DNA of 64,000 nt from Patella vulgata. Its lineage: Eukaryota; Mollusca; Gastropoda; Patellidae. The stretch lies in the NCBI RefSeq assembly GCF_932274485.2, contig NC_065887.2, positions 9,706,001-9,770,000 of the forward strand. The letters run 5' to 3'. Below the pieces are notes generated by a model that made no database searches, was not told the origin of the DNA, and worked only from the letters and a program-made list of their open reading frames with translations. This document shows, in pieces, positions 11,681 to 23,013 of the stretch (its first letter is position 1; every line of letters starts with the position of its first letter). The position numbers were made by a program, and so were the translations under genes.

Positions 11681-14600
11681 CAAAATGCTTTTAATTAAAA
11701 TACTTTCGATTGTGTATGATCTGTAATTTACTTAGATATATCTGCTGGTATAAAGATTGCTATACAATTTTTATCTTACAAATTTTTATTTCAGGAAATT
11801 ATATGAAGTGGACCAAGCTAGATGCTCTGGTTATCGTAGACTACAAGCTATATATGGATTGTTTCTCCTATTGTAGCATTCCGCTATTTAACTTTAGGCT
11901 GTGTGTGGTGATAGATTGATCATTTATTCAGCCAATTATTTCATTTCAATAAGATTATAAACGTGCAAATATTCGTACAACTTCTTTGCTTCACGGTCAT
12001 CATTAACATTGCCAGAATTTCTGAACTTCATAATTTTAAATTGTTTATTTTGGTGATGGAGTTAACAGTTTTTAAAATGGGACTACAGTAGTGTTAATGA
12101 AAAAAAAAATTCATTATGTCTTCAGCTCGGTTAGCTTTCGATAATTTGAAGAAGATTACAGATCATGTTCTCTGAAAAAGTTGAAACTTGGCAGTGCTTT
12201 ACGTTGAAGATGTAAAATTTGAGAGAATTTGTGTGCTGTGCATAATGATTCCAATATTGTTTTGGCAATGTTAATATTCATCAGTCATTCATACCTCATT
12301 TCTTGACTAGTGCAGCCATTTCTAGCTATTGATGTCATATATCTAGTTTTATTACTATATAAATTATTAATAAGTATATAAGCAACTGGAATAATGAATT
12401 ATTTATCCACATTATGTAATATTTATTTCTGTCGTCCCATTGGCTTTGCTAACCACCATGTAAATTTTACACCTAGCTTAAATTTGGCTAGTGCTGATGT
12501 TAGGAGGCCAGACCATTTATATACTTTTTGTGATTCTTTGGGTCTTAATTGTAATAGTATGCTACATTGAAAACATTTGATAATTCACCATTAGAATTAA
12601 ATACCTTTCGGATTAAAAACATTACTTTGACGTTTCAGCATATTATGGATTTTCTATTTTTAGACTTGGAAATTTTTTTTGAATACTAGTACATAATATA
12701 AAGCCTAAAAATAATAACTCAGTACGTGTTTGATTAGATCTCCACATGTCTATACCCATATCTTTAAATAAATGTAGTAATTTACATGTGTTAACGTATT
12801 ACAGAGGAAAGCTTTTAAAACATATTCAAAGATTGAAAAGATAATGCTTCTTAAGAGTTTTCGAAAGAAATTAAATTGTTTCTATTCAAAATCTACATGA
12901 TCATTGATACTTTGAGGACATATTGAAAAAAAAAGAGAAAAGTTATTAAATAGGGAATATCCTTATTCTTTCGGGAGTGATGAAAATAAGAGATTGTGAA
13001 TCACCCTCAATGAATTCTTTGTGAAAGATGGAAGTACTTTATAAAATAAAGTTAAGAGAGAAGAATTTATTCCTTTATATTCAAAGTCATGCTTTTTTCG
13101 AAAGACTGGAAATCTTAAAGGATTCTAGAAGGGGGTAGATAGAGTGTGCGATTTGTCCTCTCAGATTTAACTTTAATTTAAGAACAATTGATGGGTTTTT
13201 ATTAACTAATTGAAAACAAATCAGTAAGTTTCAATCTGTATTATGTTCAGTGATTGTAAAATATTGTATATAGATGATTTCTTTTCATTTTTTTTTTATT
13301 TTTTTTTTTTAGAAAATTTAAAGGGAAAAAAAGTTGTAATATGATGATTGAATATCAGTTCATTCCTGATCGAAAACATATATTGTTGTATATCTTTGCT
13401 TCCCTATTTGCTTGTATCATTAAAATTTTATATCCATTAAAAAATATAGCTTCAGGCATGGTTCTGATTCTTTGTTGTCTACTTACACATAATCAGTGTT
13501 TGAGAACTGGGTAGTATGCCGATAATTTGCACTAGAGCAAAAACATGCATTGCACTTAAGCCAAATAATGCATAAAAATCACGTTTTTCTCTAGAGAAGA
13601 ATGTGCATGAGACATACTTTCAACACTGAATATTTTTAAGGTGATCAGCAAGAAATTTGGCCGTGATGAGCTAGATCACATGTACTTTGAGATTTAGGAT
13701 TTAGAATGTCTCAATTGGTTTGTAGAAATGTTTTCAAGCATAACTTGTATGTAAATTGATATCCAATTACTATCATTATATGATCTATGTTGAAATCACT
13801 GCTATATATGTAAACTTTGTTCTTGTTAGTGGCCATATTGTTGGGCTTACTGTAGGTGTTTTGTTTTTCTGTATGTACATTATTAAATATTTTCAAGTTC
13901 CTGTCTAAAATCTAATCAATTAAAGTATTTGATATGACAATTGTGAATGGTTTTTAAGTTGCTCGAATTTATGAATTTGGTAAATAAAATGAATATGTGC
14001 TGGAATATTGTTTGCAAATATTATACTTAAAAGGCGATGTTCTAATCAAATGTTTCTCTCAATATGCTATTTATCTATAAATCTGTACTTGAGTAATATT
14101 TATTAACACTGTGTAATCGATTTACTCATATAAACTTTGAACTTCGACTTTACTATCAATGTATGTGGTGTTATTATATATAACTGCTATATTCTATAAT
14201 AATGATTTACAATCTTAAAACGTTGTGTACCGGTAATATTATTTATAGTCTATGAGAAAATTTAAGCTTATATACAATGTATTTTCACCATTTTGAATAG
14301 AGGACAAGCGTCCAAAATGCATTTATAATTTATTTTGACAAAGAATAAAATATGTTAAACAAAGTGTATTTGACATCAGTAATTCGTTAAGAAGGAAATG
14401 AGTATGACTACCAGTAGCAAAGAGGTAGACAAAGTCTTAAAAAGAAATTGAGGGAAAAACCCCCCTTATATCTCTATCTTATAGCATTGGCTTTTGCACG
14501 CAAAGCAGAGTATTTAAAATTTAGAACAGGAGGGAATATTGTTGTTTTGTTTCATTAGGTCTTGTTTTTTCAAAATAAATCCACTCAGGAAGACCGTAAC

Positions 14601-15292
14601 TGAAATGACAACATGATTGAGGTGAGGTAGCTTGAACAAATAAGACAAAATATTTGTACATTTCTGTTTAACCTTGCATTAGAATTGTGTCTTATAGTAT
14701 AGTAGTCATGAATCTAGGTTGATTATGTATCATGTTAATGAGGCTTTATTATCAATTAATTAATTAATTATAATTTATACTCTTTATTTTTAACAATGGT
14801 GCTCTGTGTATGATGTTAGTCTTTCATATGGGAATAAAATAAACAGCAAATTGTGTTGATTAGCATTTGACTGGATGTTGAAAATCCCTGCTTCTTTGTG
14901 TAAATATACTTTGTATTAAAGGAGTGTGCAAGGAAGCAAGTATTTTCAATGATGCATTTAGCTCTTTGTAATATAGTATTCCTTTTCCTTTCTTTAAGAG
15001 CACCATTGTGTCTTGTACATGTACATGTATTATTTTTTTTTTTGTTAATATTTTTTGGTGGTAATGTGTTATTTATTTTTAGGTTGTTGGAATATTTTAA
15101 ACCAGCAGAGGAAAAGAAAAAAAAAACATTTAAAAATATTCCCCCATGTCCACTTAGTATAAAATATATATAAATGTATCTCCTGCTTGTACACCTATTC
15201 AAAATAAATATTAATTTGGAAACATGATATAGAAATAAAGCTACCCACTTGTTATGGGCTTTATTGTAAAATATAATATTCATTATTCTTTA

Positions 15293-15427
15293 AAGGAGTT
15301 AAATCTCTAATATTTGGGACCTAGAAATAGACACAAAGATCACAACATCAATGTTGATTTAAATTGACATAACAATTCGTGTTTTCAATGTCGATGATAT
15401 TGAGTTAGAGACTTAGCTACTTTAAAG
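15293..15427. repeat. Short R5 copy with terminal inverted repeats
   Basis: Starts TTAAAGGAGTTAAATCTCTAATATTTGGG-like and ends in an inverted match (GAGTTAGAGACTTAGCTACTTTAA). The inside shares ACAACATCAATGTTGATTTAAATTG with larger R5 copies, so it looks like a deletion derivative. Confidence 0.6.
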
Positions 15428-16192
15428 TATGAAATATTAAAATGTTAGAAATTGTGTAATACAGTGCTAAACGAAACCATTTTCATACCTCAATCAGCAT
15501 GGCTTAGATAGAAACATCTCAAATATTCTCTTAAACTGTGCACTTTTATATCATTGATAAGTATGTATCAGCTCCAAGAAAAAAATTAATGGTGGAAAGG
15601 GAATAACAATGACACATAGATTTGTACATCTGTGAAATATTTAATTATAACATATACATGTGGATATTACCCAAAACTGTGGCCTGGTTTTCTGAAATAT
15701 TTTTATTTGTATTAGCTGTGGAGTTTATTTTGTTGGTTGTGTCAGTGAAAGTATAATTTTACACAGAGTCAGCTTAATACCAGAAGGAAAAAACTCAGTC
15801 CATTTGTTATATTGTCAGCTTAGTATAGAAAAATTGGAGTCATTTTTTGCTGCTATTTGTTCAGTGTTTTACATTGATAAATGTAAGCTTTACTCTGCAC
15901 AATAAATACATTTACATCTAATTTCTATTCTTTCCTTTATTTGGGGATAAACCAATTACATAATATATATCAACGTAAATTTAAATGTACATGTTTTTAT
16001 AGGCCCATATGTTGTCGTCGATCCGTTGCAATCAATGTTTTTGAACGCCCTAGGTTTGGCACGTTACTTTATATTTTAGTTCGGTTCCAGGTGAAAACAG
16101 GGAATGAAATACATGTAGTTACCCAACACACACCTAACACGAGTTTCTGGTATCTGACAATTCCACAAAAGGCCGCATGGTGAATGATTAGT

Positions 16193-16347
16193 GTTAAATG
16201 ATAAGGCCAGCTCAATTTTTCGTCAGATCACGAGATGTAAACAGGGCTAGCCCTAATGCTTACCCTAACCTTCGATCTCGCCAACAATCACATGCCCTAA
16301 CCTTACCTACATCTCAGCGATCTTGAGAAAAATTGAGCTTTACTTAA
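16193..16347. mobile_element. R3 foldback element with telomere-like core
   Basis: Inverted arms (GGCCAGCTCAATTTTTC facing GAAAAATTGAGC) enclose ATGTAAACAGGGCTAGCCC and a core with CCCTAA/CCTAACC motifs. Same family as 29713, 38100 and 53639. Confidence 0.7.
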
Positions 16348-16397
16348 CAATAAATAGTATGACCTGCACCCGAGACAGTAATAGTCTGTGTAATACT

Positions 16398-16816
16398 GAG
16401 GGGGGTGGGGGGGTGGATGGTCAAATAGTTAGCATGTGCGTGCTGTATCATATCTGTCATTGAGTCAACTGGGGGTGGGGGGGCTGGATGGCCAAATAGT
16501 TAGTATGTGCGTGCTGTATCATAATGTCTGTCATTGAGTCAACTGGCGTGCTTTTGATTCCCCCGGTTGTCCAGACAAGGAGTAGGGTCACCTGTCAACC
16601 TAATGGGTTTTCTCTGGATCCTCAGGTTTCATCCACCTACTAAAGACCCCTACGTGCAATTGAATTATTGAAATAAAATTGAACCATGTGTTAGTCTCCA
16701 GGTACTACGATTTCCTCCCACTGCTAAAGACCCCTAGGCACAAATTATTGAAATAAAATTGAACCATGTGTTAGTCCCGAAATGACCTAGTTTGTGTCGA
16801 GTGGACGTTAAACCCT
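16398..16816 (+). mobile_element. SINE-1, rearranged with internal duplications
   Basis: The head is present twice (from 16398 and 16472, each with a G-run and the AAATAGTTAG A-box variant) and the 3' part twice (TTAGTC to TAAAGACCCCTA repeated). It ends at GGACGTTAAACCC with no TC tail. Confidence 0.8.
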
Positions 16817-16892
16817 GGCGCGCTCTGTAATGTGTGACACCCAACTCTTTAGGAATACACATTGATAAATCCGGAATCACCAGTGCTAGCGA

Positions 16893-17177
16893 GAGAGAGA
16901 GAGAGAAATGGGGTTTAATGTCCACTCGACACAAACTAGGTCATTTCGGGACTAACATATGGTTTAATTTTTATTTCAATAATTCGTTGCGCGTAGGGGT
17001 CTTTAGCAGTGGGAGGAAACCGGAGGACCCGGAGAAAACCCACGAGGTTGGACAGTCGACCCTACTCCTTGTCACGTACAACCGGGGATTCGAAACCACG
17101 GCAGTTGACTCAACGACAGGCTTTATGATACAGCGCGCACGTGCTAACCATTCGGCCATCCACCCCCCCCCCCCCCC
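16893..17177 (-). mobile_element. SINE-1, full copy upstream of the TRIM gene
   Basis: GA-repeat tail at the left, C-run at the right; 12-bp duplication CAGTGCTAGCGA at 16881-16892 and 17178-17189. Confidence 0.92.
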
Positions 17178-17552
17178 CAGTGCTAGCGACTGCATGGGGC
17201 TGCAAATATAATACTCTGTGAAACAGACTGGTACAATGGATCAAATTAATTACAAACAGTGAAATTCGAATTAATAAATCAAACTTCTGGGATAGCTGGG
17301 TTTGGAAGATACAGTAAAAAAAGCTAAAAATGGTTCCCTATTTACATTCCCCCATGAGAGACACCCACGACCAAAAACTGAACGCATTCAAAATCCTAAG
17401 TCGTGACATTCACTCATGGCAAAGCCAATCTTTTGCTATATATTTCCCTTCTATTCGTTCATTCATAAGTGTGTTGTACTCATAATATAAGTGACCTAAA
17501 TAAACCCAACTAACTACTCATCGTGATCAATCAAGTCGAACAGCATAACAAC

Positions 17553-18806
17553 ATGGCCACCCAAGAAAGGTGCGGTGTGTGTACGAGGGACTTGGTTAAA
17601 CCAAAACTTTTCCCTTGTTTCCACACCTTCTGTGGTGAATGTGTCCGAACACTTATCAAGGAAACAGCCCAGAACGGAAAGCTCAAGTGCCCAGTGTGCC
17701 AGAAAGATGTTCCAATTCCTAAGGGCGGTGGAAAGGATTTACCGAACAACTTCTGTGTTAATCACGCAGACGATAGAAAATATTTCTGCTCAAAGCACGA
17801 GGGAATGGAGTTAAAATTTTATTGTACCGAATGTAGTAAGCTCGTTTGTGTAGATTGTGCGGTGGTAGCTCATAAAAACCACAATCAAATAGATTTAAGG
17901 GATGTTGGTAAGGAGACCCGAAAGAAGCTGTCACTCTGGAAAACAACCTTAGAGAACATGATTGCTCGACAAAAAATATACTCTGAGCAACTACAGAGCA
18001 AAATGGAAGACATCGAAACCACCGCTAAGAAAAGTTGTGACGATATCGACAGGCAAGTGAAACAAATCTGCACAGAAGTACAAAAACTAGGAGAAGATAT
18101 GAAAGAACAAATTATTAAAATCAAACAGGCACAAACTAACAAGTTTGCGTCAGTTAAAAACAATAACGAAAAGTTGGGTGACTGCTACAAAAGAGGGTTC
18201 CAATATTCCGAGTTTGCCTTGGCCGAGCAATCGTCGGTACCAGTTCTGGAAATAGCCCCGGGTGTGGAAGCTCTGATAAAAGAGATGGAGTCAACCAGTT
18301 TAAATGTTCCACAGATCAAATATACATATTTCTATTCTCCTGAGACGAAGGCCGATGTAGGCTTAAGCATATTAAAGCAATACGTTGGCGACTTGCAGAT
18401 GCTGTCAGAAAAGACTTTCATGATAGGATTTAGCGTTTCCCAAGTCGCCAAGGACAAAATCTTTTGGAGTAAAGAGGAAACAACGATTAACTTCCTATCC
18501 TGGCACGTTGGTTGCATGCACACAGATAAATCAACCCTGGGCATTTATTTAAAACTTAAAGATGGCGAATACAAGACACTGAAATCACTTAGAGCTAGCT
18601 ATGCACTGACGTTGCTGAACAAGAACAATAAGAGTCTTTCCGTCACTATTCAAGATGATTGTCCAAGATCATTTCTTCCTGGTAATATCGGGGGTTGGTC
18701 GTTTATAGATTGGAAGAGATTAACCAAGGAAAATGGATACCTTGATGAACTCAACAGTTTCCAAGTTAAAGCAACAGTTAGGATAGAACGACTGGACACT
18801 AATTAA
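17553..18806 (+). CDS. TRIM protein with C-terminal MATH domain (TRIM37-like), single exon
   Basis: Probable E3 ubiquitin ligase of 417 residues. RING finger: C7-x2-C10, C22-x-H24, C27-x2-C30, C46-x2-C49. B-box 2: C79-x2-H82, C91-x2-C94, C99-x2-C102, H107, H110. A charged coiled coil follows (about 115-215). From about residue 290 to 414 the pattern is MATH/TRAF-like: GIYLKLKDG, SYALTLLNKNN, GGWSFIDWKRL, then a closing strand FQVKATVRIERLD. RING/B-box/coiled-coil plus MATH is the TRIM37 arrangement, but TRIM37 is longer (over 900 residues) and has introns, so this is a relative rather than a clear orthologue. The start is the ATG at 17553 in good context (AACAACATGG); a GTG ten codons upstream is not needed. 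A SINE-1 copy ends 375 bp upstream of the ATG. Confidence 0.88.
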   Translation: MATQERCGVCTRDLVKPKLFPCFHTFCGECVRTLIKETAQNGKLKCPVCQKDVPIPKGGGKDLPNNFCVNHADDRKYFCSKHEGMELKFYCTECSKLVCVDCAVVAHKNHNQIDLRDVGKETRKKLSLWKTTLENMIARQKIYSEQLQSKMEDIETTAKKSCDDIDRQVKQICTEVQKLGEDMKEQIIKIKQAQTNKFASVKNNNEKLGDCYKRGFQYSEFALAEQSSVPVLEIAPGVEALIKEMESTSLNVPQIKYTYFYSPETKADVGLSILKQYVGDLQMLSEKTFMIGFSVSQVAKDKIFWSKEETTINFLSWHVGCMHTDKSTLGIYLKLKDGEYKTLKSLRASYALTLLNKNNKSLSVTIQDDCPRSFLPGNIGGWSFIDWKRLTKENGYLDELNSFQVKATVRIERLDTN

Positions 18807-18839
18807 GTAGTGTAATGTATTTGTGATGCATTGTTCAGA

Positions 18840-18955
18840 ATTTTACTGAAATTTTCATGATATTCCCTTTTCATTATCTAGTTTTTAACTATTATGGCGA
18901 GAACTGTCAGATCTTTATCTTATCTTCCATAATGCCTCTTTAATGTGTTATCAAA
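18840..18955 (-). repeat. R2 repeat end
   Basis: TTATCTAGTTTTTAACTATTAT, GGCGAGAACTGTCAG and CTTCCATAATGCCTCTTTAA match one end of R2, starting a few bases past the TRIM stop codon. Confidence 0.6.
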
Positions 18956-19520
18956 TTTAATTACGTTATGCGCAAATAATTGTTGAATTTTCTAATCAAG
19001 GGAGATAACTAAAATTAGGTTTAAATATTTTGTCCCAAAGCTAAAATTTGTAAGTTTGTTTCGTCAATAATGTGATATTTCTAAAATTGAAAATCTTTCT
19101 ATCCAATATGTTTGGCAGGGAGAATGTTTCATTGCGACATTTGTACATATTTTACCGAATAGAGCTATTTTACGTACCGGTAGATGATTTTTTTTTATAC
19201 ATGTAGTTCACGATTGGTGCACATGAATGAAATAATAAACGGTAGTTTTTACTGTCAACACATTTAAATGTTTCCGGTCCACAACAATAAAGTTAAATAT
19301 TCTATAACAATTATTCACAGTTCTTTCTACTGAAGTTATGTGTCTGAGGTACATAAGGTAGTAATAATTATGCTATCGGTTTCCACCATACAATGCAGCT
19401 CGTAGCTTATACAGGATTACTTGTACCTACAGGGCCATCTTTAATAGCGTCATAGACCCCCGGGAAAAGCAGTGCACTGGGGCCCTTCTTACACAACCAC
19501 TTACAGGAATAAATATATAA

Positions 19521-20245
19521 ATGGTTGATAAAATGATTAAACCTATATTTAATGTATTGATACTTCCAACAAAATCAGTTTTAACCATTAAAAAAATATG
19601 CCGTTCAGCAAAGTTAATCAACGCAACGTTTGAACAAAATAAAATGAGCCTTGAAAAAACACAAAATCTTCACAATATAATTGACCAGCGTCCCCATGTA
19701 TTAAGATGGACCTGTGGGTTAGTTAGGTTCCTTGGGCAGCAGATAGTATGGCAACTGGTATAAAGATAGGTTGCCAGGCAACGAAACAAACGCCTCCAGC
19801 AGCAGATAGTATGACAATTGGTATAAAAGAGATATGTAATTTTGTAAAGATCCCACTCACTCAGACTGCCCAGTTGTTAATTAGCGTTCGCCCTGTTCCA
19901 TGCTTCCGATGTGAGAAGTTTGGCCACTCACGTAAGGAGTGCCCTCTTCGAGGCCCAGAGAAGAAAAAACAGACAGTACAGCCTCCAGTTCCAGCAGTAA
20001 ATAAATCCGTAGAGAACAGTAAAGTAGTAACCCAGTCTCCGCCAGTTGAACCCAAAGCACCAAAAAGACGAAGAGAGGATGGAGCTAGATCATCAATATC
20101 AGACTTCAAGTTCACCAAACCGAGACCCCCTCCAATAAAGATAAACGAAAGCAGTATCGAACAACAAGACTGCAGCTACCATCCCTCAACTTCAACACCT
20201 CACGACACAAGCTTCGATTGTAATATCTACAGTATCGTCAGTTAA
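19521..20245 (+). mobile_element. Retroelement fragment with CCHC zinc knuckle (gag/ORF1-like), broken
   Basis: An open stretch of 165 residues (19748-20245) holds one zinc knuckle of the C-x2-C-x4-H-x4-C type (CFRCEKFGHSRKEC), followed by a Lys/Arg/Pro-rich tail. This arrangement is typical of the nucleic-acid-binding protein of retroelements, either an LTR gag or a LINE ORF1; the context VRPVPCFRCEKFGH leans towards non-LTR ORF1 but does not settle it. No reverse transcriptase is seen nearby, so this is a fossil fragment. A host CCHC gene is possible but unlikely in this repeat-rich setting. Confidence 0.45.
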
Positions 20246-20274
20246 AATAGTACGTTCGACTAAAGATGAAAAAA

Positions 20275-20300
20275 AAAAAAATATATATATATATATAACA
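20275..20300. repeat. Poly-A and TA microsatellite
   Basis: A run of A followed by an AT dinucleotide tract. Confidence 0.7.
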
Positions 20301-20711
20301 CGTGATTGTCTGCGATATCACCTCGGTGGAAGCGGACGTAAAATACAACTAACCAACAACAATATTTGTAAAGATGAGTTGAGGATGTATTGAGTCATGG
20401 GCATGTATTCCTACAACAGAAGACATTGGTCCAGTTCGAGTTACATGGGCTAAACGGGGCGTGTCCAGAAATGTGAGCAGAGGGTGATCCGGGTTGAAGA
20501 CAATTTTATACGTGAGGTCTGGGGGATTACCCGATATATCAATAGCTCTGAGAAAATAGTTCTGCTTATTTAAGTGCATACATGTCTAGACGTTATTGTA
20601 AATTGAAAAATGCTCTTACTGAGCAGGGCATTGAACGCCCCCTCTCCCCACCCCATTCCCACACACACCACGATAGACACCCACCTACAGACACCCGCCT
20701 CCTGGGGAGAT

Positions 20712-21200
20712 AAGATTAGATAAATATCTGACAGTTATCATTATAATAGTTAAAAAATAGATAATGGAAAGGGAATATGTTGATAGTGTCAGTCAAATAC
20801 TTCACTTTGAGCTGGGTTATCGTTGTTAGAAGAACAGTGCCTACCGTTGTTAAGATAATAAACAAAGGCTCGATTATCCATTTTTAAATTAAATCATTAA
20901 ATGGCAGAACCTTTTTAATCTATTTAAAATCGGCGTCATCCAATGGCATCAAGAGTTGATAATGGCGTCGTCATGTTAATTAATGTCTAATTAATATTTT
21001 ATATAACATTTAAGGCCTAAAGAAAACCCCTGCAATAGGAAGATTTAGCTCTTGCATAATGCCTGTTGATAATGGCGTCGTCATGTTAATTAATGTCTAA
21101 TTAATATTTTATATAACATTTAAGGCCTAAATGTTATAAGGCCTAAGAAAAACCCCTGCAATACGAAGATTTAGCTCTTGCATAATACCTGTTTAACTTC
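20712..21200 (+). repeat. R2 repeat with internal tandem duplication
   Basis: Nearly full R2. A segment of about 110 bp (GTTGATAATGGCGTCGTCAT to TTTAGCTCTTGCATAAT) occurs twice, at about 20956-21060 and 21064-21186, nearly identical, so the duplication is recent. Confidence 0.75.
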
Positions 21201-22256
21201 AATAAAAGTAAATACATGCAGATAAATAAGCTGATGTTGTAATTTTTTTAACGTTTTTTTTTAACGTCCCACTTTTCAGCAACTTTTCAGCATCAACCAG
21301 GTCAGCATCAACACGGATAGAGCCATGCAATGTGTCATGCGAAAAAGTTTACCCGTACAGCGGGTACCTGGGAGTGATTTGAGAGATACAGCCTTACTAG
21401 GAATCCCATGTCAATACTGTACAAGTTGAATTATTTTTAATAGGTATATCAGTCCATAATGGATTTATTCCGTTCAGTATTTACAAACATATGAAGAAGC
21501 GAAATTACATCGATCGATGGTGCCCCTCGTTTTCCTTTTCTTGAGCGAATCCGTTCACAAAACCCAGTCGCTTTTAACGTTTTCGAGAAATCTGATTGAT
21601 GGACCTGTTTTAAATCCGACTAAATCCAAGACGTATAGGAAATTATCTAGCGTTGATATTTTGATATTGATTAATGTTAAATAATCAATCTAAATACATA
21701 TTGACGTGTGCAAGCCCTCAGAAATTTGATATTTTCCGATAAATGCACATCACACACAGTTTCTTTCAGCAATCTATAAAATGAAATATTATACTCCAGT
21801 ATGTAAAACACTCATGAGTATAGGCTACCATTGAATTTATAGTATTGAGTATTCAGAGTATATGTCCGTTAACTAAAGATAACCAATGTGTCCCAGTCAA
21901 CACTCATGTAATCAGAGCGGGCCGGAATACTTGATGGTACCGACACGGCTGGTGAAACACCCATCCCACCGCCCCCGGGAAACACACCCCAACCAAACTC
22001 AGTTTAACCGGATTTGATCATTAGCCTACATCCGAGGTGATTAAATTAGAATGTACCGTATGTCAAATTTGATATAGGGGCCGGTGGCAACTTTTCCCAA
22101 GCATTTTTACAAACGCCGTCAAAAATATCTTAATTTAAGATAATTATTTTGGAATTTCGTTAATAAGATGAGCAGATATTTGGAATATGATAGGCCCTAT
22201 ATTATTATTAAAAAATGATTACATTTAATTCTTGGTGAGGGTAATACATGCCTCTT

Positions 22257-22737
22257 TAAGTCGTACTCCTCGCAGTGTTTCGTTTGATTAGAGATAATCC
22301 CACTTAACACTGCTGTAATGGAAGCAAATTTCTGTTCCAATTTAAATTATGACTGGTCAATAGCCCGATTAACAACCAATAGCTAACTGCGTAACAATAT
22401 CATTACGCTTTAAACAGGGCTCCAAATTGGACCAAATATGTTTACATAACGTTACTTCATGGCTCGCGATTTTATTATGCCCAATAGCCCCAATGAACCA
22501 GTGCATAGCAGAATATTGCAGAAAAACTAATTGCGTGTCCAAAGTTTTAGGGAAGACTCCAGATTAAACGAAGGGCTGCCATGTTGCTGTACTTGGGATA
22601 GATTTGATTGAACGGGAAGAATAGACCCCCGACCCCCCCTCAAAAGCTCAAGTATCAGAAGCCAATCCAGCAATGACCAGAGAGGGAGTTCTCGGGCCAT
22701 TGCTTCAGGAATATGCTTTAAGTGGATCTCATATGAA
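22257..22737 (+). repeat. R4 repeat, copy 1
   Basis: About 480 bp shared with 34937-35460 in the same orientation (CTCCTCGCAGTGTTT, CAAATATGTTTACATAACGT, CAGAATATTGCAGAAAAACT, TCTCGGGCCATTGCTTCAGG). No tRNA head, no coding content and no clear inverted ends. It ends about 275 bp upstream of the SARNP start. Confidence 0.75.
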
Positions 22738-23013
22738 GTAAAGGGTGTCAATCAGTTAAACCAGCAGGGACTGTAGTTGTAAGAGAAATCGGCACCTAAG
22801 AAATCAAGCTAATTTGTGGGTGAATTCATGGAATATCGAATTATTTTTATGAAAGTAAAATTTATCATGATAGTTTTTAAATGATACTCAGACTGGATGA
22901 GACATTGTAATCATTTGTAAATCTAATCGTCTCTTTAGCGCCCTTACAGATCAATAACTGGTCCCCTAACTCTTTCCTGCTAGAAAACAAAAAAGGTGTC
23001 TGCATTGAACAAG

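Larger units (their letters stand above)
10906..16190. other. Probable KIF5 3' UTR and intergenic DNA
   Basis: AT-rich with no convincing coding exon. AATAAA signals stand at 13983, 14344, 15203 and 15901, so the KIF5 transcript could end at any of these. A possible 3' splice site (TTTATTTCAG, about 11795) might belong to a spliced UTR. Holds a reverse R2 piece (11508-11680) and a short R5 copy (15293-15427). The open stretch at 14816-15283 on the minus strand is low-complexity and shows no domain. Confidence 0.5.
18807..22250. other. Intergenic stretch between the TRIM gene and SARNP
   Basis: Holds the 3' flank of the TRIM gene, a reverse R2 piece right after its stop, the CCHC fragment, a full R2 copy with an internal duplication, and about 1 kb (21200-22250) in which I recognise nothing. 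No exon with credible splice sites and family motifs was found. Confidence 0.5.

Noticed and set aside
14816-15283. 155-codon open stretch on the minus strand
   Set aside because: Low-complexity Asn/Lys/Tyr-rich composition, no domain, AT-rich flank; chance.
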